From Aphelenchoides besseyi (taxonomy: Eukaryota > Nematoda > Chromadorea > Rhabditida > Aphelenchoididae), in NCBI GenBank assembly GCA_024699855.1, contig JAMPIQ010000002.1:6014001-6078000 (forward strand): DNA of 64,000 nucleotides, in the 5' to 3' direction. The notes beneath the pieces were generated by a model that made no database searches, had not been told where the DNA came from, and saw only the letters and a program-made list of their open reading frames with translations. Below are positions 46,694 to 60,700 of this stretch, piece by piece. Position 1 is the first letter of the stretch; each line of letters begins with the position of its first letter. The position numbers and the translations under genes are program-made.

Positions 46694-49600
46694 TTAGTCT
46701 TTGGAAATCTTCTCGTCTTCTTTTTTCATCGAATTGACCAATTCCGACGCTTCTGTTGCTTCCATTTCGTCGTCATCAACGGCAAAATCGTCGCGATTCG
46801 AGCCACCGGATAGAAGTGCTTGAGTTGTCGTATTGTTCACACTTGTGCTGCTATGCGAAACGTTCACAGCCTTAAAACAAAGAAGTCAATTCTCGTATTA
46901 ATCAAGTCGCCTACTTGTAACCAATTCAGAACCATCTGATTACTGTGCGCAATACTCGTCGGTAAGTTTTTTCCGTTTCCGGCTGGCAACGAGACGGGAG
47001 TTTTCGAGAGTGCGAGTAACGAGTTCGCTTCAGCGATTGGTGCGGCTTGAGCTTTCAATGATGCCGCTAAAACTAGGAATCATTTTGATGTGACTTGTCA
47101 TTCGAATTGAACTTACAACGCTTGTAATTTCCTTCCGTTTTCTCGTCCTTTCCGTTTCCACCGTAACCGTTGGCCACAACACATTTTCGCATGTGTTTCT
47201 CGAGTGTCGAGTGAACGCTGAACGGCATTTTGCAGATGGTACAATTGAAAACCTCCTAAAATCGACGACATGATCGATTCTTTTGCTGTTTCGAAAACTC
47301 ACACGTCCCTGCTGTCCATGAGTTCGCATATGTCTTGTGAGTTTCGAAGATTGTGCACAAGCATATGGACAGAGTTGACATTTGTAAGGTTTTTCGCCGG
47401 TATGGGATCGAAGATGAACAATAAGATTGGAGCGATTGGTGAAAACTTTGTTGCAATATTGACAGCGGTCACGACGAACTTTTCCTTCGCGACGAGCTGC
47501 CGGTTCTGCCAACTCATTATCGTCAACAACAATCAAATTGTTTTCATCGTCGTCGTTGTTATCACCGGTGGTTGTGGTCGAATGAACAGCTGGAGATGTC
47601 AGAACACTTCCATAAGATGCATTCAAAGCGGAACATGAATTGCGACTCGGCGTATTCAAGAGACGTGGTTGTTTGTTGGGTGATGGACCGCCGCTTCCTG
47701 GTCCCGGAGTAAATGCGTGTGGTGAACTTGGCGATCCGGTAGCCGTTCGTCGTCTTTGCGGTGATCCATGAACGGCCGAAGCAATGGCCGCCACAATTGC
47801 ATTGCTTGTCACAGCTGCAGCCGAAACAGAAGACGAATCAATTCCACTTGGAGCGGGTGTTGCATCGACGGAAGAAAGACCGGATGGAAGTGGAGTGATT
47901 GGTGCGACTCCTGAGGAAGCAACGGGTAACGGAGTGGCAGTTGCGGTCGCCGCAGCCGAGGTTGAAAGACCGCTCAACGGCGGAAGACCGATCGAGGGAC
48001 TTGTTGCCAAGTTTGCAGCCAAACCGTTTAAGAACAGTGATGCTGTGTTGCTAGACGGAGGTCCAGTTGGAGTGTTGGCCGATGAAACCGAGTCACCGAG
48101 ACCACCGAGCAAAGCCAAAGCTGCTGGAGTCATGTAATAGTCGGGCAAAGTGGAAAGAACGTTCGGTTGAAGAAATGCGGATTGTGTTGGTTGAGACGGT
48201 CGTTGTTGAAATGCGTTGGCCAGACTGAGCAACGAGAGAAGACTCGATGAAGCCGTAGCATTTGATGTCGGTTGTTGTTGCGGTTGTCCGAGACCGGCAA
48301 GAATTGAAGACGATCCGAGAAGGTTGTTTGGATCGATGGCCGGTTCGCCGGCACGTTCAGCGCATTCTTTCAAACGTTCCGAACAAAATGCGTTCAAATT
48401 GAAACCACTTCGACTGCCGGGTGTTAGTGACTTTGCTGCAAATCAGTTTGTTAACTGCAATCTTAAGATCGCTGAGCCTACACGTTAAACGTCCATTCTT
48501 GTTGGTGGCCGACGAGCTTCCGGTTGTTGGCGTGGAAGCGAGCATTTCCGTGGGCCGATGTCCAGTGGGTTCGTTTTTGATCGAATTCGCTGCGGCGACA
48601 TTTTGGGTGTCGGAGAAAGCGAAGTTCGGAAGATCTTCTTCGGACACGCGCAATCCGTGGGCCACGTAGACGTGGTGCAAAAGCGCCCAAACGTCGTTGC
48701 ATTTGCGTTTACAGGAATGACAAGTGGCGCTTTTTGTTGTCGAATGACCTAAAAGTAATTGACTTTTTGTTTTGCGTTTTAACGATCACACGCAGCAGCT
48801 GCCGTTTGATTCATTTCGTTTTTCGTGTCTTCTCACTTGTCATTTCAAAAAAATTTCGCGCCAGAAATTGCGCACAATTTTGGCGCCAAAAACGTCGGTC
48901 ATTTGAGAAACGTGATGCGCCGCACGTACTGTGATTCGTTGCGCGGTTACGGTAAGTGGAAAGAATAAATTACCTTGTGCGTCGGTTTCGGTCGCGACTT
49001 CTCGACCTGATGCACTGGCCGAGAGTGAGCGTGAGGTTTTGCCGGTGCGTCGTTGTTGTCGACCGTACGGTGGAGACGTAGAATCGTCGGAAGGCGATTG
49101 TTTTCCGGCAACTCGACATCCCGATGTGACTTTGTGTTCGACGAAGGTTTGAAATTCGTTGAGTGGGAAACGTCGACGACAAGTTCCGCAAACAATACAA
49201 TCGATTGGCGGAGAATCGCGGCCGAACGACGCTGAAGAGTCCTCGCCGATTGATGAATGATGTCGATAGGGCTCGTCATCGTCTTGTTGTTCGATTTCAA
49301 TTGCCGCATCTTCAGCATCCTCATCGTCCATATCATCGTCTTCGAGTTCCGCTTCTGGCACTTCTTCGACGTTGTCAACTTCTTCGTCCGTTTCCGGTGC
49401 GTTTCGGGCCGTTTCGTCTTCATCGTTGGAAATCGGGTGTGATGAGCTGCTTCGTCGACGGCTAAGTGGTCGTGAACGATGACGATGAGAATCCGAAACA
49501 TCGGATGTGGAGCTTTCAGAAGGCGAAGCAACGGCATTTCGAAAATCGGCAGCAGCAGTTGAAACAACCGGATTCACTATTCCGCCATCTTTTGCTTGTC

Positions 49601-50032
49601 CGTCCATTTGAATGTCAACATCGGCATTCGATTCCACTCCGCTATCCGAAGCGGCCATTGGCGTCCCTAAACAAACGAAATGTTAGTGATCAATGAGTGC
49701 AAATTACCACCAATTGGTTTGTCGGGATTGGAAACGTTGGATGAAGAAGTCGGAGTTTCGTTGTTGAGAAGTCCACTGGACGAGTCAGCTGATTGCTTTT
49801 TAATCACAGTTGTTGGACGAATGATCGAAAGATCGGTTGTTTGTTGTTCATTGATCTGTGTGTCTTTTTTCACGGTTCGTTTCGTCGTCGATCGCGCCGA
49901 TGTACAGCCGGCAGTTCGCCAACGAGAAGTCGGCGTGCTGCTCGTTGCCGCAACAGTCGAGACTGCAACGTTGCTCATACGAGAATGAAGAAGAGTCGGA
50001 TTGGGCACCACGAAGACGGGACGGGGATTCAC
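46694..50032 (-). CDS. BCL11: BCL11-type C2H2 zinc-finger transcription factor
   Basis: Start [20 protein letters not shown] (ATG 50030-50032), joined by a 41 nt intron to [20 protein letters not shown]. An acidic run precedes [29 protein letters not shown], matching the N-terminal CCHC finger of BCL11A/B. A second finger [32 protein letters not shown] follows. After a long Ala/Pro/Ser-rich region come the paired fingers [54 protein letters not shown], then [23 protein letters not shown]. These are nearly identical to the DNA-binding fingers of vertebrate BCL11. The end is [13 protein letters not shown] at 46694-46696. In the last finger the zinc-site second His appears replaced by Cys. The MSRRKQ-type NuRD-binding start of vertebrate proteins is not seen. 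Confidence 0.93.
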
Positions 50033-53000
50033 CGGGATTTGAGAAAAACGGAAGTTTGTTGCGGTGCGCTTCAGTCGAAAGAGTTGTTTGTTTCTGTCAG
50101 GTCTCTTCTATAGTCATCGGGCACGGAGAAGTTGGAATTTCAGATGTGAGTCAGAGGTCACTCTTCTGATTGCCGGGCTGATCCGTCCGCTGCAATGAGC
50201 AAAATTTGAGTTCGGAATCACGAGAAGCAACACGACACGCGTGGACAAAAGACTCGTGCATATTGGAAACCCCCCATGAGAACGGCTGGAACACAACTAG
50301 CCGATTAGACCAGTGGGCACGTTTGACCGTGTGGACGGCGGCCTTTTTGAGTGTGCGTCGTTGTGCTTCGGCATCTTCCGCTCGGCATCTGGCGGGCCAA
50401 AGTAAAGAAAAGACGCCCGCTGGGCAAACGAACACGAAGTGGCGACTTTCGATGGTCAGACGCACAAACTGCCCAGCAACCAAAAAAGAAGGAGATTAGA
50501 AAACAAAAACACGACAAATCCGAAAGTAAACGACGACTATAACGGTCACTGTGAAGGAAATGGGAATCTTGTTCGCTTATCAGAACGATTTCAATCTGCG
50601 AATGTCCACAGGCATCGAAGTGTTTGAGTTGTGTCGGCGCGGAAACGTCCATCGGCCGTTCTGCCGGTCGTTTTTTTGTGTTTTCGCGTTTTTGCTCGAG
50701 GCCGACCGCTTTGCTTTCGCCTCAACTTCTGGCGTTCTCGTCACACGAAAAGGAAATTCGCTGCCACGTCCTTCAAATCGCAACGCTGCCCCTTCAACTG
50801 CAGTGGTTTTTCTTTTGTCGGACGGGTAAACGTCCAACTTGCCGCTGGCGATTAAAAGGAACTCGAAGCGCAGATGTTTCGCGCGCAATGCCGCAACAGA
50901 ATCCCAACACTTGGACGCACGTCAAAATCAGTTGACTTCACAGCTGCAGTAGATTGATGGAATTCGACTTTTTTCGACGAGTCTTTCGGGTGCGCGAAAG
51001 GTGAAAGTTTGACGCGCGCGCACGTTCGGAGAGAAACGGGAGTCGATTGGACGTAGAGACTCAAAGGGAAGTGCGCAAGAACGTTGAGAGTTTGCGAGAT
51101 TCTCGTTCTCAATTTTCGTCAACAACAATCAGAAGATCCGGACGTTCATTCGGATTCCGAGCTTCACAGGTCAATATTGAGGCCAAAGATCGAACACGGC
51201 GGAGATGAGAACGTTGAGATTGACGTTCACGTTTACGGTTGCGCGTCCACAAGTCGATCGTATTGAGAATCAACTGGTGAGCAGTTAAAAAAACTGAAAA
51301 TCGTAACTCTCGTCGCCACGAGTTGAAGAACGGAAAGGACCTCAAAATTCACGTTTTTTTGTTTGTTTGCGCAACTTGGGGCGGCGTTTAAAATTTTGCG
51401 TGGAGCGATCGGACGAAAGCGAAGAGACGACCGAGTCGCCGCAAAGTGGCGGAAAAATTGAAAGGGCAGCTGTTCGACTCACGATCGTTGCGCGCATTTA
51501 ACGTTCTCGGACTGTTGGCTTGAAGACAACGAATGGAAAGGTGCGCTGATTAGAGCGAAACAACAAAGGGCGCATGACGAAAGAGGACGAAGGCCGAATC
51601 AAACGACGTGTGACCTCCTGTCAAATTCGAAGACGCAACAGCGCGCAAACAAAAACGCCCAGCGGTCGTCAAAAAAATGGGCGAAAGCGAACGCGAAGAA
51701 TTGAAAGACACCGGGCGATTTTCTTCAAGACCGTCCGGGATTCACGGCCCAAAATCGAGAACGACGTGGCGATTGTTTTCTTTGTGCGTGCACCCTCTTC
51801 GTGTTGCGCAAACGATTCGAAAAGTTCAAAACGAAAGTTGGAGAAAGTGCTCAAAACTTTTGATTTCACGTCAAAATGCGAATAAAAAGGAGTTCGTTTT
51901 TACCGTATGACGCACAAAAGACGACGGTTGGGATTGGCGCAAAACCCGTTGACCTCTCGACGTGGCGATCCAACGGCCAATCGCAAGTGAGTGGGCGGAC
52001 TTCGGAATACAAAAACACGTCGCTTTCGCGCAGCGATCGGAAATGTCAACCCAACTGCGGACTACAACCGAGAGCTGTGATTCACGGACGAATGTTAGAT
52101 AACATTTGGAGACTCGACGCAACGAAGCGAACATGCCAAATGTCGTCGATCGGTGACGAGAATGCGAATTCTGATGACCGTTGGATCGTCTTTTTTCTGT
52201 TGCGGTGTTCCTTTTTTTGGCGACTATTTCCGCGCTATCGGGTGTCCTTTCCCAACAGAAAATGCGTAATGAATGGGCAAAAAATTCTTTCTGTCGCCAT
52301 TGAGACGACAACAGAGCGAATGTTCTGATTGACCAAAAGACAAAAACGCAAAGACCGCACGAAATCATCCTCATGACCCTATGTGATTGTTCTGCAACAA
52401 ATGGGCGAAATTCGATCATTTGTTCACAATCATGAAGGCACAGCTGACGAAGAACGTTGACCCTCGCGGTCGCACAACTCACGGCAGCTGCCCATTTTAT
52501 GGGACATCGTGACCCAAAGGAACGTTCCCCAGCGGCATCTTCAAAATCGCCAACAAGGACAAAAAACTACGACATATGGCCAAAGAGAACGTTGATAGTT
52601 GTTTTCGAGATGCAAATCGTTCTGACCATACGCTTAGCGGGTCATTTGGCGTGGAATGGAAAGTGTGTTTTCGCAACGCCGCAGCTTATCGGTTTAAGCC
52701 CACGGGTTCGGGAACGCGGACGGACGTTTGGTTCGTCCGTGAGTTCGAAAAAACATCACGCGGCCGTTTTGTTTGCTGATAACCTCCGAGTCTGATTCTC
52801 CGCTTCACGTCGAATCGAAATTTTAAGAAAACGCCAAACACATAAAAACGAAAAGTGGACGCACAGCAAAAACGACGGATTGCATCAAAAAAGCGAACTG
52901 GACGGCCGATTCGAACCAAAATTCCCCTTCGATCTTCCGCGCCGTCAGCCAATGACCTTCGAACGTTTTTTTCATTTTGTTCGCATTTTTTGTTCGTCTC

Positions 53001-56000
53001 TTTCCCCACTCCAAAAGCCATTTCAGCCGTCCGATTGCATCAACGACGATTCTCAGCGCGTCCTTTGCAGTTCGGAAAATGCCAAAGAAAGCGAGTGACC
53101 GTTCGACGCGCCAGACGACCGCCGTGATGGATGTTTCGCAGTTGGACCGGAAAGTCACTAATTTCAAGCAAAAACATTCGACGTCAATCGCAGCCGTCGG
53201 TTGTCCGCTACGTGTAGCTTCTTTACGGAAAATAATGACCACCATTCACGAAATATAAACACATCGACGAGCTTCCTCAAAAAATGGCCAACAAAATAAA
53301 CAAATTTGAGACTTGATTGGGAATTGCGCAACACGTGACCACGCAAAATCTGCGTCTGCCATCGGCGCGTATTCCGCTTCCAGTGCGTGGATCAAAAACC
53401 GGAAAGCAGACTTTCCGGTGGACTTACGTTGTTGCAACACGATCCTGCCAATTAGTTTCCGCTTTTCGACCTAAATAATCAGATTAATCTCCAAAAACGA
53501 ACTAAAAAGAAGGTAAAAACTCGGAAACGCGGACGTCTGCGCGGGAATGAGTAACGGCGGCCGGAAAGCGATAATCCGGACGACGAAGACACTTGGCAAC
53601 GTCTGCAGGATTCATTGTTTTGCGGTCAAAAAAGAACTGGACGCTGCGAGGACACTTGGAGACGATCAGAACCACGTGAATTGTTTGTCCAGAAAACGCG
53701 CGCCAGAGGCCGTCCGTCTGGTCAAAGTTTGCGGGTCGTGTTTGCGTGCAGGGACAAGCATCGACAGCTAATAAGTCTGAGGTCATAATGGGCTGTTTAC
53801 TCAGTTATCACCAGAAGAAGACTTCACGAGCCTTCGTATGATCGCACACGTTGAATATTGATGATGAAATAAAAAGAAATGCAAAACCAAAATGGCCATT
53901 TGTTGGGTCCTGAAAACCGGTTGGAACAGGTTAGACGAGGGGGAATTGGGTCACGAGTTGACGAACGATTGGCATAATCAGTGAAAACAATCATCGTCAC
54001 AGTTTACCGTAGATTCTCGATTTCAAAACTCTCAACACAAAAAACGTAAAAGACCACAAGAAAAGGCCCCAAAATTGAATCGGAATGTGAATAACGCCGT
54101 GAACGGGCCCGTTGGCCGCTGACTACGTTCAAAACAGTCGAACGGTCGCTGTTGTGATTCTTCGTTATTCCGTTGGCTACGCACACTCTGGACCAAAAGG
54201 TCGAGCGGTTTCGATTTGTTAAAAGGCATTCAAATCGCCCGTGGAGCAATCGAATCCCACGCAGTGGACATCACGAGATCAAACGCCTACAAAATGAACG
54301 TTTCGCAAATGCACGCGATTTAAAAGAACAAAAACCGTCGAAGATGCCAATTGGGGTTGCAGTTCAAGGCTGCAGGTGTTCCAACGGATCTCAAGTCTCG
54401 GCAGGACGACGTGAGTGTTTAGTCAGCACTCACGGACCGTGATTCCGCTCAGCGCGGTCGGGATGTTTGCGTTGATTGTTCCACGTTACTGGGCGAGTTA
54501 TTTCGGGAACAATGGCGGCCATTTTTAGCCGCTTGGACGCTTGAAGACGCCGTCGGAACCGCAGATAAAACCGTAGGTCTTAGATTCGCGTCTTTGTTTT
54601 GATTGGCAAACAAAAGTTCGAGAAGCGAAATACGTGAGTTGATTAGAAACCGCGTGTCCGCGAAGTGTAAAAAACGGAAAGTTCACCGTCGAAAGCACGT
54701 GAGCGATTCTGACCGTCGATCGACCGGTGGTTGCCAACGAAGCACGAAACTGTCTGGGGTGTGGCAACAGAATGACAAAAACGCAAAAAGACGAACAAGT
54801 GAAATCGAGCCCGACTGATAGCGAATGGTCGACAGAATCTCGCCTTTCTGCTGTTCCTTTGTCCATTAACTCAAAACCAGTTAAACGAAGGGAATTGTAA
54901 AAACTAAGTGCACGATGATAACCAAGTTGGCGAAATTCAGAATAACGAAATAAACCGAGGGCTATTGTACAAATAAACTGAGTCGTAGGACAACCATAAG
55001 GGCGTGGCGGCTTCTTTTAGCTGTAGGCAACTGACGGCGAAGAGAAAGCGGTTTTTCAACGGACGATGTTGCGCTCTCTTCGGGACTCAACCTAAAAAAC
55101 TGTTGCCCATTCCGTCTCGAGTCAAAGGTGCGCATTGGACGTGTATCGTGCGTTCTACTCAAACAAATAATCAGGACCCTCCAGCACAGGCCAACCGGAA
55201 CGTTTCGTGGGAACGAAAACGATCGGACAACAAAAACATACAAAGACGAAAATATCGCCACGCGAACGCAATCACAAAAACGTGTCTCCCGAAATAGAAT
55301 TGGACGGACGAGACAACAATAAAAAAAAGACTCATCTCTCAAGTACCGATAACTTTTGGCTAATGTCCACGAATACGAAGACAACAAACAAAAAGGCGAT
55401 TTCGTTTTTGTGATCGCCAAATCAGAAGGTCAAACAGAAAAGAAAGGAATCAAATTTAGAAGGCAAACCGAATGATGCGCTCGGTTCCAGCGATGCCCCG
55501 GACGGCGGTCTGTGAGCACTCGACGGAACGATTGCCTGCGGCGTTGTGGAGGGTTTTTGCTTCCGCTCAAAGGTAATGAATGGACCAGCAGTCGCTTACG
55601 ACCTTGCCACTCCAACAACCTTACAAGCTGCCCACAAAAAAGCGCCAGAGGGCAATTGAAGTCAAAACAGCGCGCTGGTTTCTGTGATCGGGACTGCGCA
55701 CGTTAATGGAACGGCAGGTAGCAGTGACTTGAAAGCATTACACACGTTTATTTTTGGGCACGACAAACGATGCAATTTGACCAACACGTTTTAATTCGCG
55801 CCAATACGATCGGAATTCGAAATGTCGAGAGTTGCGCAACTGTACGATCACGCACGAAAGTTTGGCAACAGAAAAAACGTGAATTACCGTAGTGTTCGCA
55901 AGCGATGCGCCTCGACAGCGTGACCAAAACATGCGCGGTCAGAGAAAGCGAATTGGAAGGACACGCAAAACGTGAACGAAGGCGGAGCGTGGAAAGTGAA

Positions 56001-57589
56001 AGCCGCCGACTAGAAGATCAAAAGCGATCAGTCGCCATTTTACGAATCATCGGTCCAACAGCGCGAAAACTTGTCGACGCCGGTGGGCCGTTTGCGCAAA
56101 ATGAGACCGCTGGTCACGCCCACTCGAAGGTACCCGACGAGTCTGCAGACGATCTTCGCGTCTGGAACCGATGAGTCGAAACAAGTTGGAATACAATAGT
56201 GATGGTCAGATCCGAAATTTTAATTGAACTACGCAGATCAGTGAAAGTGGGGCGGGTATTAAAATTGCTAATCGGAACTTCGTCTGTCGCTCAAAATCCT
56301 GTTTTTTCGACCGAACTTACGTAACTCCACGCCACGTTTCAAATGTACCGCGAGTGCAATCGACGAGTTTCGAACACAAAAACTTTCGCTCAATAAACTC
56401 GTGAGAGCTACGAGTATTTCGAGAATCGATTGGTGATCATTGGCAACGAGCCGACTATAAAGGGACGGACACGTGCCGCAACAAACGAACAGAATAATCA
56501 CATAACAAGTAAGTAAGCCAATTGTTCGGACAACAAGCCGTAGAGGGCGGGTGTGGTGGCCGAAGGGCGTGATAAAGCGGAGAACTGACGGAGCGTAAAC
56601 TGAACGACGAATGTCTGGGGAGCCAAAAGAGAAACGAAAAAATAGGAAAAAACGGCAGTACGATGGACAGTTGGTGGATAAGACGGACGACCGAAAAGCG
56701 TCAGTGCGGGCATTTTCGAAGCAACAGGAAAACAGCTGCATGGACGAAAGGCGACATCGCCGTCCGGCTGTTAAGACGTGGACGACCGGATGGGAGATCG
56801 CGGCGTGGCACATGGATGGGAATCACGGAAACGGTCCACTGATCTCGAAGATGTTCGATCACGTTCAAATAGCGTTCAGAATCGTCGCCTTCGTTCGAAA
56901 CATATCTTCTTGCAACAAACTCCAGTCGACTGATCAATCTGTTAATTCAACAAACCAATCAAAACGTTTTCTTTGCGCTAAGTGAATAGACACATGTATC
57001 TTGGCATGTGTTTTGGCTAAACAGAATGTCCGAATAACAAATTTGAAACTCCTAATTGTTTCCGAATCAATTCCACACGTCTTTGCATACACAATCGTGC
57101 ACAGGTTGTTAGTTTGCTGCGAAGACTTTCCATCCGTCCATTAGATGAGTCGAAGAAAATCACCACCGATTGCGTAACCGCATCCTTGAAGGTCGTTCGC
57201 CGTTCATCGCCGAAAAAACAATAAAAGATCGATGGCGTGAAAGTGAAAACGTCGGATCACAACAACAGACACGTCCGTCGATGCAATTCGCTTCGTCACT
57301 TTTGCTTTCTCCCTCGCGTTTGACTCGACGAGTTGTACGATTTTTCGTCGACGGAAATCAGGTTTCCACTTGGTCTGCAATTTGCAAACTAAAAGACCGG
57401 TCAACTAGACGTGTTAGATTCGTATTGTATCATCATCATCATCATCACTACAACGAGCAATAAGAAGAGACCTGCCAATTAATTGAAAGCGAAATCACGT
57501 GCCTATTTCCCAACGTTCTTATCGTGAAATCATTCTCTCAAAGGTGACTCGCTGAGGTTGACAGTCTTCCAAACACAGCAATTGGAACA
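50033..57589. other. Upstream expanse with no recognisable gene
   Basis: About 7.5 kb upstream of BCL11. It is CpG-rich and poor in stops, so frames of 60-200 codons are open on all six strands (longest 51871-52482 and 56268-56813, both minus). They lack conserved domains, consistent splice partners and natural composition (rich in Arg, Ser, Cys, Phe, Lys). I see no RNA gene. Possible large cis-regulatory region or unannotated 5' exons of BCL11. Confidence 0.45.
57429..57447. repeat. Trinucleotide microsatellite (ATC)n
   Basis: About six tandem ATC units within otherwise unique sequence. Confidence 0.8.
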
Positions 57590-57700
57590 ATGGACTTAAT
57601 GGCCCTCTGGTTATGTGCGATCGCTCTTATCTTTACGTTCTGTCAACTCAATGGACAACAGGACGGGAGTGGCGATGCAAACGGAATGCTCGTTGATTGA
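57590..57700 (+). CDS. Short secreted-peptide ORF, 36 codons
   Basis: ATG 57590 gives MDLMALWLCAIALIFTFCQL followed by NGQQDGSGDANGMLVD and TGA 57698-57700. The first 22 residues are a near-perfect signal peptide with cleavage expected near LNG/QQ. It could be a micropeptide, or the first exon of a longer secreted protein whose next exon was not found; a downstream frame (about 57715-57954, VSFRAPSTSLTKFNSSEQ) is a candidate but has no good donor to match. Confidence 0.4.
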   Translation: MDLMALWLCAIALIFTFCQLNGQQDGSGDANGMLVD

Positions 57701-60700
57701 CCCGTTTCGACGCAATGTCAGTTATTAATTGCGGCAAAAACGTCTCATTTCGAGCGCCCTCAACTTCTCTCACGAAGTTTAATTCGAGCGAACAGAAAAC
57801 TCTGTTCGATCAGCTGAAATTTGATGATCGCAGTTCCCGAAACGTTTCTCCAGCGGGCGAAATGATCGGCAAAAAAGTGACAAGAAGCAAAGAAAAACGA
57901 GTGTCAAGCCTCCGAATAACCTCAGCTTATTCAAGACCTAATCTGTCCGTTTATTAAACCCATTCTTGTGCCCAATTCCGAACTTGTAGTCTATCTTGGA
58001 ACGAAACAACAAGGAACTATAACATTGTGTGTACGTGAAGCACATAGCCGAATTTAGAAGCAACAACCAATTAGTTGTCCTTCCGCAATTAATTGAATTT
58101 CGTTGTTGTGATTAATTTCAATTCTGACCATTTTGTTTAAACTACCGAATTCATCATAAATGTACAAGTACATTAGTGGCCGCTTGGCGTACTAGTACGA
58201 GCTTTTTATCCGATGCCATTTTTGGTCTTCCCGAAAAAAATGCCCAAAAGCCACAGCGTACGAATTTTTTTCGTATAGTTTTGTTGTTTCGTTTTTCTTT
58301 CTCGTGGCCAACGGCGACCAGTTGGACAGACGGCGACGAGCCAAAAGCATTTTATTTTTACATGCGTGCGTACGAGTAAAACAAACGCACAGACGGCCGT
58401 TCCGTTGGATTGAGCCGCCTCTGGACAAGTGCCAGACAATGTGGTCAACATAAAAACCCCGAAGCAGAAGACACCGGTGAATTAAGGAGGGAACATTCGT
58501 AAAAAATGTCACGTTGTAAAACGAGTTTCGTCAACAGCAGTTTACGATGAGGCAATTCGGAAGGTCGCGCACTTGAGAATCAAGTCTCGACATTGCCTAC
58601 GGAAGAGTAAATCGCCAATCACGCGTCTCAGTATGTTGAAACAAAAAATATTCGCACAAATTCGACACTCAGCAGTTAGCGTCCTTTAGATTCCACTTCC
58701 CCATTCAGGAGTCCAAGAAGCACTAAACGAAAACATCTGAACGAAATTTGTTCGTTAAAGCGTGATCAACCGAGTGATTGAAGGGAAATCGTACAACTCT
58801 TTACGCTCAGTTAATTGGATGACCGTTCAATCGAAAACTTCTGTTGACGATTCCCGTTTGTTTACAAGCAGAGGAACAGATGATGGTCAATCTTGTTGAC
58901 AAACTCGATGTCATTGACATTCGGCAACAACAAGTGCGCTTTTTCGTTCAATTTCCTTCATTCCAGCAGTTCGTCGTACAGTTGAAATGACGGCGGCCTT
59001 GAGGTTCGATTGTCAGCGGACACTTTTTAATGCGCAATAGTTGAGCACAGTGGACGGACACGGTTCTTCTTGTTTCGGAAAGTGAAGGCTGTTTTTTCGT
59101 GTTCTCGACGAATTTCAAGGTCGTTGGTTGACGGAAAACTCAATGCGGTCGCCGGAGGTATTTTGGGGAAAACACTTCGTGATTATTTTCAGAGCACGTT
59201 CAGCGCTCGCGATTGACAGAACAGCGCGCACGATGCGGCGATTACGTTCGATGGTTGGGCAGAAAAAAAGTAAAAACTCGTGTAGAACGGAACAAAAACC
59301 GGTTGCCTCTCAACCTGAGGCAAATTGGACTCACAGATTGAAGCAAAAAGGAAACGATCGGAATGACAGAACTCGAGGTCACGCAATGAAAATCAACAGT
59401 TTTTTCCACTAACGGATTAAACTCGGGGGTCTGTTAATTGTCCAATCGACCAATGTAAGTGGATACCAAGTACAATAAACGGAGTATCAACAGTCAGAAT
59501 CAGTTACTTCGAAACGAATTGGCGGGTCAAATGACCCACAATCGACGGACGTTTGCCGTTGGCGATTTCGGGCTTTGACCTGAGAGTGTTGATAAAATTT
59601 GGCGTGCAATGAAATTACGCCATCAGCCATTTATCTTCCAACATCAGTGGTCAACGGCAGTTTTTTCAGAGTGGGTCACTTTTCGGCAGACAAATCGGGC
59701 GACATTTAAAACTCCCGCTTTGATTGACAAAAACCACGGTGTGACTTCTGAGATGAGAATCAACCTTTCACGCCAAAATTAACTCCCTGAAGAAAAACTC
59801 CAGGTTCATAAGCCCACTGATTCGATAAACGTAAAAGACATCCGAAGGAAAACGTGAGTAACCGACGCACTTCGCCAGACCGAAGTGTAAAGACATGAAG
59901 AAAGGAACCGCAGTGATGACCGTTTTTCAGCTTTCAACTCGACGGTCAGTTAGACGAAACTGATGGATTAGAAGGGTGGAAATTGCGCATTTTGTTTGTG
60001 AGTGTTTTTGGTCAAAGCGAAAAGAAAACACGCCGGAAAACGAGTCTTTTTTCTCTCGTTGGCCATTCAATTGGTTTGTCCGTCGACCCGATGGCTGTCA
60101 ATACAGAAAATCGAATTGAAGCCAAAAACAAAAGCTCATGAGGTAATTAGCTCAAACGAAATGTCTTACTATTCTCAAATTAGACCTTAAGATTAACTTC
60201 TTTGTTTATTTTTGAAAGTACAGAAATAAACGGTAGACGTAACTCAATCTCCGAAACCCCACCCACTCATTAATTCGTCATTAAACGTTTTGTCGGTAGT
60301 TCGCATTATCTCTCGACTATCGAGATCACTTTCCGCCGCTTTGACGGACATTTTTCGTACAATCGTGTTCTTCCTGTGGTCGCTGCTTTGACAGTTTGCA
60401 ATGGAATTCACAGTCAGTCACGTAGTGATGCCGCAATGTAAAGCGGAGATTAAATGCGCCAACAATGAGCGAAAAAAGGCCTCGGCTTGACCGCCGTCTT
60501 GACTACGACTAAAAGGTGGCCTGTCCGCCTCTGGCTCTCGGCCAAACGACGAGAACAAGCGGACAACGAAAAAAAGTAGTGGAACGCGTCTGAAGAGCCA
60601 AAAAGGCCCGAATGGCAGCCGGACAACATAGAAGCGAAATAAACTAAAAAATTGTCCCAGGCGAATGGCCGCTGTAGATGACTTCTATTTTTTTGTACAC

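Noticed and set aside
49257..49442. Plus-strand hydrophobic ORFs over BCL11
   Set aside because: Shadows of the acidic Asp/Glu region of BCL11 read in antisense.
51871..52482. 203-codon minus ORF as a gene
   Set aside because: Intronless, Arg/Ser/Cys/Phe-rich, with equally long frames on the other strand; typical of stop-poor non-coding DNA.
56268..56813. 181-codon minus ORF as a membrane protein gene
   Set aside because: Apparent hydrophobic runs, but no domain, and the opposite strand is open as well; looks like chance.
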